64,000 nucleotides of DNA from Cohnella mopanensis (GCF_022352055.1 NZ_JAKRWM010000004.1:124001-188000), one strand, 5' to 3'. Counted from the stretch's first letter, positions 17,997 to 27,237 are shown. Notes: generated from the letters alone by a model not told the origin. A program made the numbers and translations.

Positions 17997-19601
17997 ATGA
18001 AACAGAAAAAACTTTATATCCTTATTTCAACATTAATCGTTGTAATGCTTCTATCAGGTTGCGCCAAAAGCTCAAATCCCAAAGAAGCCGCAAGCACTGA
18101 GGGACAGAACTCAACAGCATCTACTGAATCTGCGGCAGGGAAAACAATTACGCTCGCTTATTCGCAGGGTGCGGGACAAACGATGGATCCGCATGATGCA
18201 GGCGATTTGACTTCAGCTTCTTACGCATTCGCCTTATATGATCAACTGGTTACGAGCGGAACGGAAGAAGTAGACGGAAAAACGATGGGGCGTACCGATC
18301 AAATCGTTCCTTCTCTAGCTGAGTCTTGGAAGATTTCTGATGATCTAACCACATACACATTCACCCTGCGCGACGGAGTGAAATTCCAAAGTGGCAACCC
18401 TGTGAATGCCGATGCAGTCGTGTATTCGTTTGAGCGGGTACAGACTAAGAGTGAAGGCGGTAGCTCTTATAAGCTTGCAAACATTAAATCGGTTACCAAA
18501 ATTGATGATAAGACCGTGGAATTTAAGCTTGGTGCTCCTAATCACCTGTTCCTGAAATACTTAGCCACCTTTTCGTTCTCTATCGTTGATCCATCCGCTG
18601 CCAAGAGCAACCCTGACGATTATTTGACCCAGCATTCCGCAGGCTCCGGCGCATATAAGCTAGAGAAATGGGATCCGGCGACAGAAGCGGTATTCGTAGC
18701 TAACAAAGATTACTGGAAAGGTGCTCCGAAGGTCGAAAAGGTCATTATTAAATTTGTGGCGGAAGCTTCTAATCGAGAATTATTTCTCGAAAAAGGAGAA
18801 GTCGATGTCGCTTTCGATATTCCGGCCAAGGACGTAAAAAGTCTGTTAAAGAATGATAAAGTGACCATTAACTCGGAGTCCTCAAACCGAATTGTATACC
18901 TTGGAATGAACGCCAAATTTAAGCCGTTCGATCAGTTAAAAGTACGACAAGCTATTAATTTTGTAATCGATCAAAATAAGCTCATCCAAGATGTTGCGTA
19001 CGGTCAAGCGGCGCCGCTGAAAAGCTCGATTTCGAGTAAATCGCCGGATTATTCTTCCGAAGGCTATGAGTACAACTACGATTTGGAGAAAGCAAAGGCG
19101 CTAATTAAAGAAGCTGGTTACGAGAATGGCTTTACCTTTGATCTTACCGTTAACTCCTCCACGCAAGATTACGAGGACATCGCGGTTCTGCTCAAATCGG
19201 AGCTTGAGAAAATCGGCGTGACATTAAATATTAATAAGGTGGCACCTGCGCAATACCGCGAGCTAATTAACAATAAAGCAGCGGCAGCGTATCTAGGCAA
19301 ATATACTTCATTAGTCAATGACCCTTCCTACCACTATGGATTTTTATTGGAAAGTAATGGCGCTTCTAACTACACGGGCTACTCGAGCAATACCGTCGAT
19401 GAGTTATTAGAAAAGGCTAATGTAGAACCGGATGATGCGAAGCGTAGCGAGCTCTACAAACAAGTCCAAAAACAGGTTACGGCTGATTCTCCGTGGGCGT
19501 ACCTCTATGAGAGCAATTTAATTGTCGGAATAAGCAAGGATGTAAAGGGCTATATTTTCTACTCAGACGAGATTGCTCGTTTCAGTTCACTGTACAAATA
19601 A
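17997..19601 (+). CDS. Extracellular solute-binding lipoprotein, family 5
   Basis: 534 residues. Lipoprotein signal with lipobox LLSGC (Cys about residue 21). SBP_bac_5 fold: DPHDAGDLTSASYAFALYDQL, LAESWKISDDLTTYTFTLRDGVKFQSG and the AGSGAYKLEKWDPATEAVFVANKDYW motif near residue 205. This family binds peptides, nickel chelates, opines or other cargo. ATG 17997 follows GGGAG at normal spacing. The gene ends in a hairpin at 19606. The ligand is not deducible; the co-transcribed OsmC gene hints at a sulfur or peroxide connection (inference). Confidence 0.93.
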   Translation: MKQKKLYILISTLIVVMLLSGCAKSSNPKEAASTEGQNSTASTESAAGKTITLAYSQGAGQTMDPHDAGDLTSASYAFALYDQLVTSGTEEVDGKTMGRTDQIVPSLAESWKISDDLTTYTFTLRDGVKFQSGNPVNADAVVYSFERVQTKSEGGSSYKLANIKSVTKIDDKTVEFKLGAPNHLFLKYLATFSFSIVDPSAAKSNPDDYLTQHSAGSGAYKLEKWDPATEAVFVANKDYWKGAPKVEKVIIKFVAEASNRELFLEKGEVDVAFDIPAKDVKSLLKNDKVTINSESSNRIVYLGMNAKFKPFDQLKVRQAINFVIDQNKLIQDVAYGQAAPLKSSISSKSPDYSSEGYEYNYDLEKAKALIKEAGYENGFTFDLTVNSSTQDYEDIAVLLKSELEKIGVTLNINKVAPAQYRELINNKAAAAYLGKYTSLVNDPSYHYGFLLESNGASNYTGYSSNTVDELLEKANVEPDDAKRSELYKQVQKQVTADSPWAYLYESNLIVGISKDVKGYIFYSDEIARFSSLYK

Positions 19602-19605
19602 GGTT

Positions 19606-19633
19606 AAGACCCCCGAGCCATAAAGGGGGTCTT
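19606..19633 (+). terminator. Intercistronic hairpin between binding protein and ATPase genes
   Basis: AAGACCCCC/GGGGGTCTT, 9-bp perfect stem with a 10-nt loop and no T-run (GCCT follows). It looks like an mRNA stabiliser or leaky terminator that would keep binding-protein transcript more abundant than ATPase transcript. Confidence 0.7.
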
Positions 19634-19666
19634 GCCTACTTTTACATGCTTAGGGGAGGCTTGGGT

Positions 19667-20656
19667 ATGACGAAGCTTATGGAAATAGATCAATTGTCTA
19701 TAGAATTCGCCAATGCTTCGGGTCCAATTCAGGTGGTAAGTGGCATTAGTTTGGAGCTTGAACCAGGACAAACGCTTGGAATTGTCGGGGAATCGGGCAG
19801 CGGGAAGAGTGTAACTTCCTTATCCGTCATGGGATTACTGCCTCGCGGTCTGGCTCGGGTTGCGGAAGGGGATATACGTCTGCACGGGCAGAGTCTGTTA
19901 GATATGTCTGAATCCCAGATGCAAAGAGTTCGCGGCAATCAGATTGCTACGATCTTTCAGGAACCGATGACGGCCTTGAATCCCGTATTTAAGATTGGTC
20001 GCCAAATTCGGGAATCGATACGTCAGCATTCAAAGAAAAGTAAGAAAGAGGCTCATAAGGAATCGATTATTTTGCTAAGCGAAGTCGGTATATCCGCACC
20101 GGAGCAGATCATGGAAGTCTATCCGCACCAACTATCTGGCGGCATGCGCCAGCGGGTGATGATAGCGATGGCCATGGCTTCCAACCCGGAGATCCTAATC
20201 GCAGATGAACCGACAACCGCATTAGACGTTACGATTCAGGCCCAAATTCTTGATCTAATGAGGAAGCTCCAGAAAGAACGGGGAACCGCAATCATTCTCA
20301 TTACCCACGACCTTGGGGTAGTGGCCGAAATTTGCGATCGGGTATGCGTGATGTATGCAGGACAAATCGTTGAGCAAGGGGACGCCAAATCGCTGTTTAA
20401 GGAGCCTAAGCATCCTTATACAGTCGGTCTATTGAATTCTATGCCCCGATTCTCAGGAGAGATGAAGCGTCTGCAAGCGATATCCGGACAAGTTCCCCAT
20501 CCATCGGAATATGCTACCGGATGCCGCTTTGCCTCACGGTGTCCTTCTAGAATGGACGTGTGCGAGAATACCGAGCCCGCGCTTTATGACTTTAATAACG
20601 GTCATAGATGCAAGTGCCATCTCTATAGGGAGGATACGAATGTTACCCATTCTTGA
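19667..20656 (+). CDS. ABC transporter ATPase, DppD/OppD type
   Basis: 329 residues. Walker [10 protein letters not shown]-loop [11 protein letters not shown], signature LSGGMRQRV and Walker [13 protein letters not shown]. The C-terminal oligo_HPY extension contains [12 protein letters not shown] and a Cys-rich tail ([14 protein letters not shown]) as in peptide/nickel systems. ATG 19667 sits 7 nt after GGGGAGG; the upstream in-frame ATG at 19646 lacks a site. The 3' end overlaps the next ATPase gene by 17 bp. Confidence 0.93.
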   Translation: MTKLMEIDQLSIEFANASGPIQVVSGISLELEPGQTLGIVGESGSGKSVTSLSVMGLLPRGLARVAEGDIRLHGQSLLDMSESQMQRVRGNQIATIFQEPMTALNPVFKIGRQIRESIRQHSKKSKKEAHKESIILLSEVGISAPEQIMEVYPHQLSGGMRQRVMIAMAMASNPEILIADEPTTALDVTIQAQILDLMRKLQKERGTAIILITHDLGVVAEICDRVCVMYAGQIVEQGDAKSLFKEPKHPYTVGLLNSMPRFSGEMKRLQAISGQVPHPSEYATGCRFASRCPSRMDVCENTEPALYDFNNGHRCKCHLYREDTNVTHS

Positions 20657-21608
20657 GATTAAGGATTTGAAAAAACATTATCCCGTGAAGACGGGTTTGT
20701 TCGGCCGTTTGAGCAACAGGGCTAAAGCCTTGGATGGGATATCCCTCACAATCGAGAAGGGTGAAACGTTCGCGATCGTAGGGGAATCCGGTTCCGGAAA
20801 AACAACGCTAGGAAAAACCGTGTTGCGGTTAATAGAGCCCACGTCCGGGAGTATCATTTTTAATGGAAAAGAGGTTACGGGGCTAGACGCTGAATCCATG
20901 AGGCAGCTTAGGACGGATATGCAGATTGTTTTTCAAGATCCGTTCGGTTCTCTGGACCCCAAGTGGACAGTCCGTCGCACGTTGGAGGAGCCGCTCCGCA
21001 CCCATTATCGATATCCAGTCGAGACGATTACGAAAAAAGTAGATGAAATATTAGAAGTTGTTGGTCTGACGCCACAGCATGCCCTTCGATACCCTTATGA
21101 ATTGTCGGGGGGACAGCGTCAACGAGTCGGTATTGCTCGGGCACTTATTCTCGAGCCCCAATTCGTCGTGTTCGATGAACCGGTATCGGCGCTGGATGTA
21201 TCGATTCAAGCGCAGGTGCTGACGCTGCTGCAGGATTTGCAAAGTCGGCTATCGCTCACGTATCTGTTTATTTCGCATGATTTGTCGGTCGTTCGTTATA
21301 TTAGCAATCATGTCGGGGTCATGTACTTAGGGAAGATGATGGAGACCGGGCCTTCGGAATCACTGTTCTCCGATCCGCTTCATCCCTATACAGAGGCGCT
21401 TATCTCTGCCATTCCCCAGCCGGATCCGGAAAAAAGAAGCGAGAGAATTGTACTTTCTGGAGAAGTTCCGAGCCCACGCAATCCGCCATTAGGATGCGTA
21501 TTCCATACTCGTTGTCCTAAAGCAATGCCACAATGCGGCAGCATTCAGCCGGAATGGCTCCAAGTTTCCGAGAATCGTTATACCGCCTGTCATTTATACA
21601 ACAAATAA
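20640..21608 (+). CDS. ABC transporter ATPase, DppF/OppF type
   Basis: 322 residues from the ATG at 20640 behind GGGAGG; the frame stays open upstream but that part lies inside the preceding gene. Walker A GESGSGKTT, IVFQDPFGSLDPKWTV, signature LSGGQRQRV, Walker B FVVFDEPVSALD. The C-terminus has HPYTEALISAIPQPDP and CVFHTRCPKAMPQC. It pairs with the upstream ATPase to energise the importer. Confidence 0.93.
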   Translation: MLPILEIKDLKKHYPVKTGLFGRLSNRAKALDGISLTIEKGETFAIVGESGSGKTTLGKTVLRLIEPTSGSIIFNGKEVTGLDAESMRQLRTDMQIVFQDPFGSLDPKWTVRRTLEEPLRTHYRYPVETITKKVDEILEVVGLTPQHALRYPYELSGGQRQRVGIARALILEPQFVVFDEPVSALDVSIQAQVLTLLQDLQSRLSLTYLFISHDLSVVRYISNHVGVMYLGKMMETGPSESLFSDPLHPYTEALISAIPQPDPEKRSERIVLSGEVPSPRNPPLGCVFHTRCPKAMPQCGSIQPEWLQVSENRYTACHLYNK

Positions 21609-21631
21609 TGTGAAGAAAGTAGGTATTAATT

Positions 21632-22054
21632 ATGCAAGTATCGACTGTATGGCGAGGTAATAAGTTTTTTCAAGCTACAGGACCTTCCGGTTACACAATC
21701 AACATGGACGCAACGCCCGCATGGGGTGGAGAGGGTAACGGTGCTTCGCCTGTAGAGGTGCTATTGGCGAGTTTGGCTGGCTGCATTGGAATTGATGTGA
21801 CTATGATTTTGGCACAATTCCTGCCTTCGATCAGGGAAATTGAGATTATAACCGATGGAGTTCGTAAAGAAGAACCTCCTAAAGGTTTTGCTACCATTGA
21901 ACTTACTTTCAAGGTGGACGGAGATATTCCGGATTACCGTATTTGGAAAGCAATCCAAATGGGAACCGAGAAATATTGTTCGGTATCTGACTCCTTGAAT
22001 GCCGTTATCACGCATAGACTTGTTTTAAACGGCGTGGAAATGCACAAGGAATAA
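21632..22054 (+). CDS. OsmC/YhfA-family protein
   Basis: 140 residues. Both conserved cysteines of the OsmC fold are present: CIGID near residue 50 and YCSVSDSL near 116. OsmC/Ohr proteins reduce organic hydroperoxides with thiols, while YhfA-like members have no proven substrate; this sequence fits the latter group better (SPVEVLLASLAGC). It follows the ATPase gene by 23 bp and ends at a strong terminator, so it is the last gene of the TetR-ABC operon. Confidence 0.88.
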   Translation: MQVSTVWRGNKFFQATGPSGYTINMDATPAWGGEGNGASPVEVLLASLAGCIGIDVTMILAQFLPSIREIEIITDGVRKEEPPKGFATIELTFKVDGDIPDYRIWKAIQMGTEKYCSVSDSLNAVITHRLVLNGVEMHKE

Positions 22055-22078
22055 CCATTTTATAACCGTTAAGTCCAA

Positions 22079-22117
22079 AAAGCCTTAACCCTTCTTGTGA
22101 AGCAGGGTTAAGGCTTT
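22079..22117. terminator. Terminator between convergent osmC-like and nspC genes
   Basis: AAAGCCTTAACCC/GGGTTAAGGCTTT, 13-bp perfect stem with a 13-nt loop. It lies between convergent genes and may act on both. Confidence 0.85.
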
Positions 22118-22126
22118 GGTTATTCA

Positions 22127-23254
22127 TTAAGCTAGTCTCATCTTAAAATCTTGATAGCCGAACTCGCGAACGATGCGGCAATTGCCGTCTTCCCCCTGCA
22201 CGGCGATGGCCGGCAGCGGCATGCCGTTGAAGGTGTTGGTTTTGACCATGGAGTAGATCGCCATATCTCCAAACACTAATCTGTCGCCGTTCTTTAAGGG
22301 CTGATCGAAGGAATAGTCTCCGATTACATCGCCCGTAAGGCAGGTCGGACCGCCAAGCCGATAGGTGTATGGCTTCTCGCCGGCTTCGCCAGAACCGAAA
22401 AGCGGCGGACGATACGGCATTTCCAGAACATCCGGCATATGACATGTAGCCGATGTGTCCACGATAGCAATCTCCATGCCGTTCCTATGGATATCCAGTA
22501 CTGAGGTGACCATATAGCCCGCATTGAGCGCGATGGCTTCTCCAGGTTCAAGGTAGACTTCTAAGCCGTACTTATCCTGCATTCGCTGAATGCAAGCTTC
22601 GAGTCTCGGGACATCATAGTCGTCTCTTGTGATATGGTGACCGCCACCGAAATTGATCCATTCCATTTGCGGCAGCCATGGCCCGAACTTTTCCTCGACC
22701 GCATTCAGCGTAGTCTCTAAATCGTCCGAGTTCTGCTGGCAAAGGGTATGGAAGTGCAATCCCGAGACGCCTTCAAGTAGCTCCTGACGGAATTCCTCCC
22801 GTTTTACGCCGAATCTTGATCCCGGCGAACAAGGATCATAAATTTCATGTCCCTCTTGGGTCGAGCATTCCGGATTGATGCGAAGGCCTACTTTTCTGCC
22901 TGCCACAAGAGCTTTCGTTTTATACTTTTCCAACTGAGAGAAGGAATTGAAGATAATATGATCGCAAATGGATATGATTTCGTCGATTTCATCTTCACGA
23001 TAGGCAGGGGCAAAGACGTGATTTTCTTTGCCCATTTCCTCATGACCCAGCCGCGCTTCGAATAAACCGCTCGCAGTCGTGCCGCTTAAGTATTTTCCAA
23101 TGAGGGGATACATAGCCGTCATGGAAAAAGCTTTTTGCGCCAGCACGATTTTGGCTCCCGTACGCTGCATAATGCCGTTCAGGATTTTCAGGTTCTTTTC
23201 AATAAGCGCTTCATCAACTACGAAACAGGGCGTCGGTAACTCCTCGAACCTCAT
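22127..23254 (-). CDS. nspC: Carboxynorspermidine/carboxyspermidine decarboxylase
   Basis: 375 residues, PLP-dependent fold III (alanine racemase-like) enzyme. Features: LAQKAFS with the PLP lysine (about residue 41), HFHTLCQQ, the INFGGGHHITRDDY phosphate-binding region and an LEPGEA motif. It decarboxylates carboxyspermidine or carboxynorspermidine to the polyamine. The start at 23254 is one base after the TAA of the upstream dehydrogenase, so the two are translationally coupled. A longer in-frame start at 23305 would lie inside that gene and is unlikely. This route replaces SpeD/SpeE-dependent spermidine synthesis in many Firmicutes. Confidence 0.92.
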   Translation of the reverse strand: MRFEELPTPCFVVDEALIEKNLKILNGIMQRTGAKIVLAQKAFSMTAMYPLIGKYLSGTTASGLFEARLGHEEMGKENHVFAPAYREDEIDEIISICDHIIFNSFSQLEKYKTKALVAGRKVGLRINPECSTQEGHEIYDPCSPGSRFGVKREEFRQELLEGVSGLHFHTLCQQNSDDLETTLNAVEEKFGPWLPQMEWINFGGGHHITRDDYDVPRLEACIQRMQDKYGLEVYLEPGEAIALNAGYMVTSVLDIHRNGMEIAIVDTSATCHMPDVLEMPYRPPLFGSGEAGEKPYTYRLGGPTCLTGDVIGDYSFDQPLKNGDRLVFGDMAIYSMVKTNTFNGMPLPAIAVQGEDGNCRIVREFGYQDFKMRLA

Positions 23255-23255
23255 A

Positions 23256-24494
23256 TTAGCGTACGAGCTCCGGTTTTTTAGCTTCCTCAGGCAACGCGTC
23301 AACAAGCACCGGATTAAAGTCTTCTACCCATGGGAGTCCCCATTTGTTCAGCTCTTCCATGAAAGGATCCGGATCGAACTCTTCGATATTGAATACGCCC
23401 GGTTTATTCCATTTTCCGGTCATAACCATCGCAGCGCCGATCATGGCAGGAACGCCGGTTGTATAGGAGATGGCCTGGGAGCCCACTTCCTTATAGCACT
23501 CTTGGTGGTCGCAAACATTGTAGACATAGTAAGTCTTGTCTTGGCCGTCTTTTTTTCCTTTGAAAATGCAGCCGATGTTCGTCTTGCCCACCGTACGCGG
23601 TCCCAGGGAAGCCGGGTCCGGGAGAACGGCCTTCAGGAATTGAAGCGGGATGATTTGTTTTCCTTCGAATTCGATCGGTTCGATGGAAGTCATGCCTACG
23701 TTTTCAAGCGCCTTTAAGTGCATGAGATAGCTCGGGCCGAAAGTCATGAAGAAACGGATACGTTTCAATCCAGGCATGTTCTGCACAAGGGATTCGAGCT
23801 CTTCATGGTAAAGCAAATACATGTCCTTTTCGCCGACTTCAGCGAAGTTATAACCGCGTTTGATTTCCATTGGCTTCGTTTCGATCCATTCCCCGTTTTC
23901 CCAGTAGCGTCCGTTAGCGGACACTTCACGGATGTTGATCTCCGGGTTGAAGTTAGTTGCGAAAGGATAGCCGTGATCCCCGCCGTTGCAATCCAGAATG
24001 TCGATGTATTCGATTTCGTCAAAATAGTGTTTCAGCGCATAAGCGGAAAATACACCGGTTACGCCTGGGTCGAATCCGCTGCCCAGAAGAGCTGTGATCC
24101 CGGCTTTCTCAAAGCGTTCGCGGTAATCCCATTGCCATTTGTATTCGAATTTAGCCGTATCTTCCGGCTCATAGTTTGCCGTATCCATATAGTGCGTTTT
24201 GGTGGCCAGGCAAGCATCCATGATCGTTAAATCCTGGTAAGGCAGAGCCAGGTTCATAACGATATCTGGTTTGACTTCATTAATCAGAGCGATCAGCTCA
24301 TCTACGTTGTCTGCGTCGACCTGTGCGGTCGTAATTTTGGTTTTGCCGCCTTCCAATTTTGCTTTCAGCTCATCGCATTTGGATTTCGTACGGCTGGCGA
24401 TGCAGATTTCTTGGAAAACCTCGCTGTTTTGAACGCATTTATGAATTGCTACTGATGCTACGCCACCGGCGCCAATGACAAGTGCTTTTCCCAT
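23256..24494 (-). CDS. Carboxynorspermidine/carboxyspermidine dehydrogenase (saccharopine dehydrogenase family)
   Basis: 412 residues from the ATG at 24494, about 8 nt after AGGAG. N-terminal Rossmann motif VIGAGGVASVAIHKC, SRTKSKCDEL nucleotide-specificity loop, and the saccharopine dehydrogenase-like C-terminal domain (YMDTANYEPED, GSGFDPGVTGVFSAY). It condenses putrescine or diaminopropane with aspartate semialdehyde and reduces the product with NADPH, giving the substrate for the coupled decarboxylase. The gene context separates it from lysine-pathway homologues. A terminator-like hairpin precedes it. Confidence 0.9.
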   Translation of the reverse strand: MGKALVIGAGGVASVAIHKCVQNSEVFQEICIASRTKSKCDELKAKLEGGKTKITTAQVDADNVDELIALINEVKPDIVMNLALPYQDLTIMDACLATKTHYMDTANYEPEDTAKFEYKWQWDYRERFEKAGITALLGSGFDPGVTGVFSAYALKHYFDEIEYIDILDCNGGDHGYPFATNFNPEINIREVSANGRYWENGEWIETKPMEIKRGYNFAEVGEKDMYLLYHEELESLVQNMPGLKRIRFFMTFGPSYLMHLKALENVGMTSIEPIEFEGKQIIPLQFLKAVLPDPASLGPRTVGKTNIGCIFKGKKDGQDKTYYVYNVCDHQECYKEVGSQAISYTTGVPAMIGAAMVMTGKWNKPGVFNIEEFDPDPFMEELNKWGLPWVEDFNPVLVDALPEEAKKPELVR

Positions 24495-24545
24495 TGTTCG
24501 ATCTCCTATCTTGAGTAAATTTCTAATAAATGTAAAAACGGCAAC

Positions 24546-24590
24546 AAAAAAAGCAAGCGAAACACGCATCATGCGCATCACACTTGCTTT
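24546..24590 (-). terminator. Terminator-like hairpin in leader of polyamine operon
   Basis: On the minus strand AAAGCAAG (24590-24583) pairs with CTTGCTTT, followed by a T-run to 24546; the middle holds a second pairing of GCGCAT with ATGCG. It ends 52 nt before the dehydrogenase start. A possible promoter (TTGGAA, 17 bp, TATATC) lies immediately upstream on the same strand. Confidence 0.6.
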
Positions 24591-25110
24591 GATATAATTA
24601 AATAATTAGACGGTTCCAATAAACATGACTGGACAAACTTCTTGAGTGCTTGTCATTCAGCCCAAAAACGCATAGTTTCTTGGAAAAGCCCTTAATATTC
24701 AAAAATATCATGTTAGGATCAGAGTCTATATAGCAAATAATTACTTTTACCACTCTTATTGACCGTTTCACAAGTTGTGTGCAAATGCACTGGTTGTAAA
24801 GTAACCAACTTATAAAATTTGAGCTTTTAACTCAATCAATAAAGCAACGAAAGTTGCCAATCGGCATTTGACCCGGCTGTCCGTATGGCCTTAACTTCTT
24901 AATGGAAGTGGTCAAAGATTATCTGCTTGGAAAGATCCTAGATAATTCAAATATTAGCTTTCCAAAATTCATGCTACTTCATATTAGCAGGATAGGGATT
25001 GTTGAGCAAGAAAAATTTTTTAAAGGTGTATGTTTGCAAGAGGAGTGGGGAGATGGATAGCTTAACTGACCGTGTTCCGAATTATACGACGACCTGGGGC
25101 TGTCCCACAT
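24591..25110. other. 520-bp intergenic stretch without a recognised gene
   Basis: AT-rich and without a convincing gene. It holds TTGGAAAG (24927) inverted as CTTTCCAA (24957), a GCAAC-GAAA-GTTGC tetraloop-type hairpin near 24844 and TTGAG/CTCAA near 24818. A plus-strand open stretch of about 53 codons starts at the ATG at 24902 and ends at TAG near 25060, with no ribosome site. It may be remnant sequence. Confidence 0.35.
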
Positions 25111-26106
25111 TTATGGGGCAGCCTTAATGATTTCGCTTTTAAGATTAAGTGCAGGAGCAGTAGTACTGGGTTCATTTTGAAGAATGGATTTGGATTTTCT
25201 CTGGTACGCATTGTTTCGTAATAGTGCAAAGATAATGAGTAGCGTGCCGAAAAATTCGAAAATGCTAATTTGGTAGCCTTGAAAAGCCATAATAACGAAT
25301 GTGGTAATGGGCACAAAATTGATAAATAATATTCCGTTGAGCGGGGATAACAACTTGATTCCTAAATTCCAGCTTAGCAAGGCTACTAGCCCTGGCAATA
25401 AGATCATAAAGGACATTTCATACTTAATAGATAGGATCGTGTCCCAGGTGGGAACGGGAAGTAAACCAAATACGGAGGCAAGAGTAACGATGACAAAAGA
25501 TACTGCGCTTCCTATTAAGCAAGTTAAAGTAGAATAGCGTAGTATCGACCAATTCCCAAATCGACTTCCCCCCATTGAATAAATGACCCATCCTACCACT
25601 CCCGCGAATATAAGTAACAGTGGAAATAGATGTTGCCCAGCCATCATGAAGAAGGACAAGTTCCCGTTGGTGATAACAAGTAAAGCACCGGCAAGCGCGA
25701 TAGCCACACTCGTGAGCATGTATTTATTTGGGGCTTTTTTAGTTGTGAACCATAAGACCATGATGGATATCATCGGCATGAGGACTTCCATAATCGAGGC
25801 AGCGACCGTACCTGATTCCCCCATGAGATGCTGTCCTAGGAAGACGCACATGTTATAGACCGTGAATGCCGCCGTACCATAGAACAACAAGGCTTTGCCT
25901 CTTCCCTCCAAGCGAAACGAGCTTCTCCCCTCTTTCATCCAAAGCAACACGCTGAGGATGATCCCGACTGCTAAGTAACGGATAAATGAAAAATAGAATG
26001 GATCAATTTGCTGTAATGCAAGATGTGCAACGGGAAACATAGCTCCCCAAGACATACTTGCGATGAGGCATAGCATGGACCCGATGACGATTTGTTTTTT
26101 TAACAT
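25111..26106 (-). CDS. EamA/DMT-family transporter
   Basis: 331 residues with ten membrane segments arranged as two EamA repeats (ASMSWGAMFPVAH in the first, GVVGWVIYSMGG in the second). The family exports amino acids, metabolites or drugs; the substrate is unknown. It is divergent from the LysR gene at 26283, with a palindrome between them, which suggests control by that regulator. Confidence 0.88.
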   Translation of the reverse strand: MLKKQIVIGSMLCLIASMSWGAMFPVAHLALQQIDPFYFSFIRYLAVGIILSVLLWMKEGRSSFRLEGRGKALLFYGTAAFTVYNMCVFLGQHLMGESGTVAASIMEVLMPMISIMVLWFTTKKAPNKYMLTSVAIALAGALLVITNGNLSFFMMAGQHLFPLLLIFAGVVGWVIYSMGGSRFGNWSILRYSTLTCLIGSAVSFVIVTLASVFGLLPVPTWDTILSIKYEMSFMILLPGLVALLSWNLGIKLLSPLNGILFINFVPITTFVIMAFQGYQISIFEFFGTLLIIFALLRNNAYQRKSKSILQNEPSTTAPALNLKSEIIKAAP

Positions 26107-26206
26107 GAATTGTCTCTCCCTAGCATGAATCAGCCGACTTCAATGTATGCAACTCATTCATCATAGGGGGTTGAAAGGCTTTAGTAAAATGATTGTAAAT
26201 AATAAT

Positions 26207-26226
26207 TATCATCATTTATAATGATA
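26207..26226. promoter_or_regulatory. Putative LysR binding site
   Basis: TATCAT (26207-26212) and ATGATA (26221-26226) form an inverted repeat with T-N11-A-like geometry in the eamA/lysR divergent region. Confidence 0.5.
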
Positions 26227-26282
26227 GCAACGAGATGAGATATTCGTATTGGAATGAAGAGCAGTGAAAAGGAGCGGCCGTA

Positions 26283-27149
26283 TTGGAATTTAATGATTTA
26301 AAAATTTTCCAGACCGTTGCAGCACATGGAAGTGTCAGCAAGGCGGCACTGGAGTTAAATTACGTTCAATCGAATGTGACAGCAAGAATTAAGCTACTGG
26401 AGAAAGAGCTGCGGACGCCATTATTTTATCGGCACAAGCGCGGGATGATCTTAAACACGGAAGGAAAGCGATTGCTGGAATATTCAAGGGACATTCTATC
26501 GAGAATCGAGGAAATAAAGCGCACATTTCAAGACAATTCGAATCCTTCCGGTGTTCTAAACATTGGTATCGTGGAAACCGTAGTTGCTCTTCCGGATATT
26601 TTATCCTCCTATTATAGTAAGTATCCAAACGTTGAAATATCATTAAAAGCCGGAGTTACCGATCTTTTGCTGCATGAGGTTATTGATATGAAGCTAGATG
26701 GAGCGTTTGTTACTGGCCCCATCAGACATCCATTAATCGAGCAGGTTGAGGTTATTCAGGAAAAGCTAGTCCTCGTTACCAAAGGTGATTCCTTTTCCGT
26801 GGAGGACATCACAACAAAGCCGCTATTGCTATACAACAAAGGTTGCGGTTATCGCGGGAGATTGGAAAGCTGGATGAAGGTGGAAGGCATTATCCCCAAA
26901 CAGATTATGGAGTTTGGAACGTTCGGAACGATCATGGGCAGTGTGGCCGCCGGAGTTGGAATCACGATTATACCGGAATCATCCATTACCGATTTGGTCG
27001 CCAACGGTACCGTGTTTTGCCATAGCATACCTGAACCTTATCGTGAGATCACGACTATATTTATACGGCGTAAAGATTCGTATTTAACGCACACGCTACA
27101 ATGCTTTATTGATGAAATTGTTGCCCGAACTAACCTTGCATTGACGTAA
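26283..27149 (+). CDS. LysR family transcriptional regulator
   Basis: 288 residues starting at TTG, eight bases after AAGGAG. The N-terminal winged helix reads FNDLKIFQTVAAHGSVSKAA, then LNYVQSNVTARIKLLEKEL. The effector domain (about 90-285) is a CysB/GltC-type periplasmic-binding fold (LNIGIVETVVALPDIL, GVGITIIPESSI). The likely target is the divergent EamA transporter. Confidence 0.9.
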   Translation: MEFNDLKIFQTVAAHGSVSKAALELNYVQSNVTARIKLLEKELRTPLFYRHKRGMILNTEGKRLLEYSRDILSRIEEIKRTFQDNSNPSGVLNIGIVETVVALPDILSSYYSKYPNVEISLKAGVTDLLLHEVIDMKLDGAFVTGPIRHPLIEQVEVIQEKLVLVTKGDSFSVEDITTKPLLLYNKGCGYRGRLESWMKVEGIIPKQIMEFGTFGTIMGSVAAGVGITIIPESSITDLVANGTVFCHSIPEPYREITTIFIRRKDSYLTHTLQCFIDEIVARTNLALT

Positions 27150-27162
27150 AACACAATTTCAC

Positions 27163-27193
27163 TTGCACCTTACGTAACGTAATGTTTTACAAT
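27163..27193 (+). promoter_or_regulatory. MerR-type promoter with operator dyad in 19-bp spacer
   Basis: TTGCAC (27163-27168) and TACAAT (27188-27193) are 19 bp apart, the overlong spacing typical of MerR-activated promoters. The spacer carries the dyad TTACGT-A-ACGTAA (27170-27182). It drives the merR-SRPBCC operon. Confidence 0.8.
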
Positions 27194-27237
27194 GGAGCTA
27201 CCGGTACATAGCTAGCACCAGAGAGTGGAGATGGTTC

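Noticed and set aside
16114-21608. Reading the Dpp-type operon as a nickel importer for the urease
   Set aside because: It is 20 kb from ure, TetR-controlled, and the binding protein shows no NikA-specific feature.
22143-22445. Alternative frame within nspC
   Set aside because: Shadow of nspC, whose PLP motifs are in the annotated frame.
25097-25123. GGGCTGTCCC/GGGGCAGCC hairpin at the end of the EamA gene
   Set aside because: Overlaps the last codons and lacks a T-run on the minus strand; left out as a terminator.
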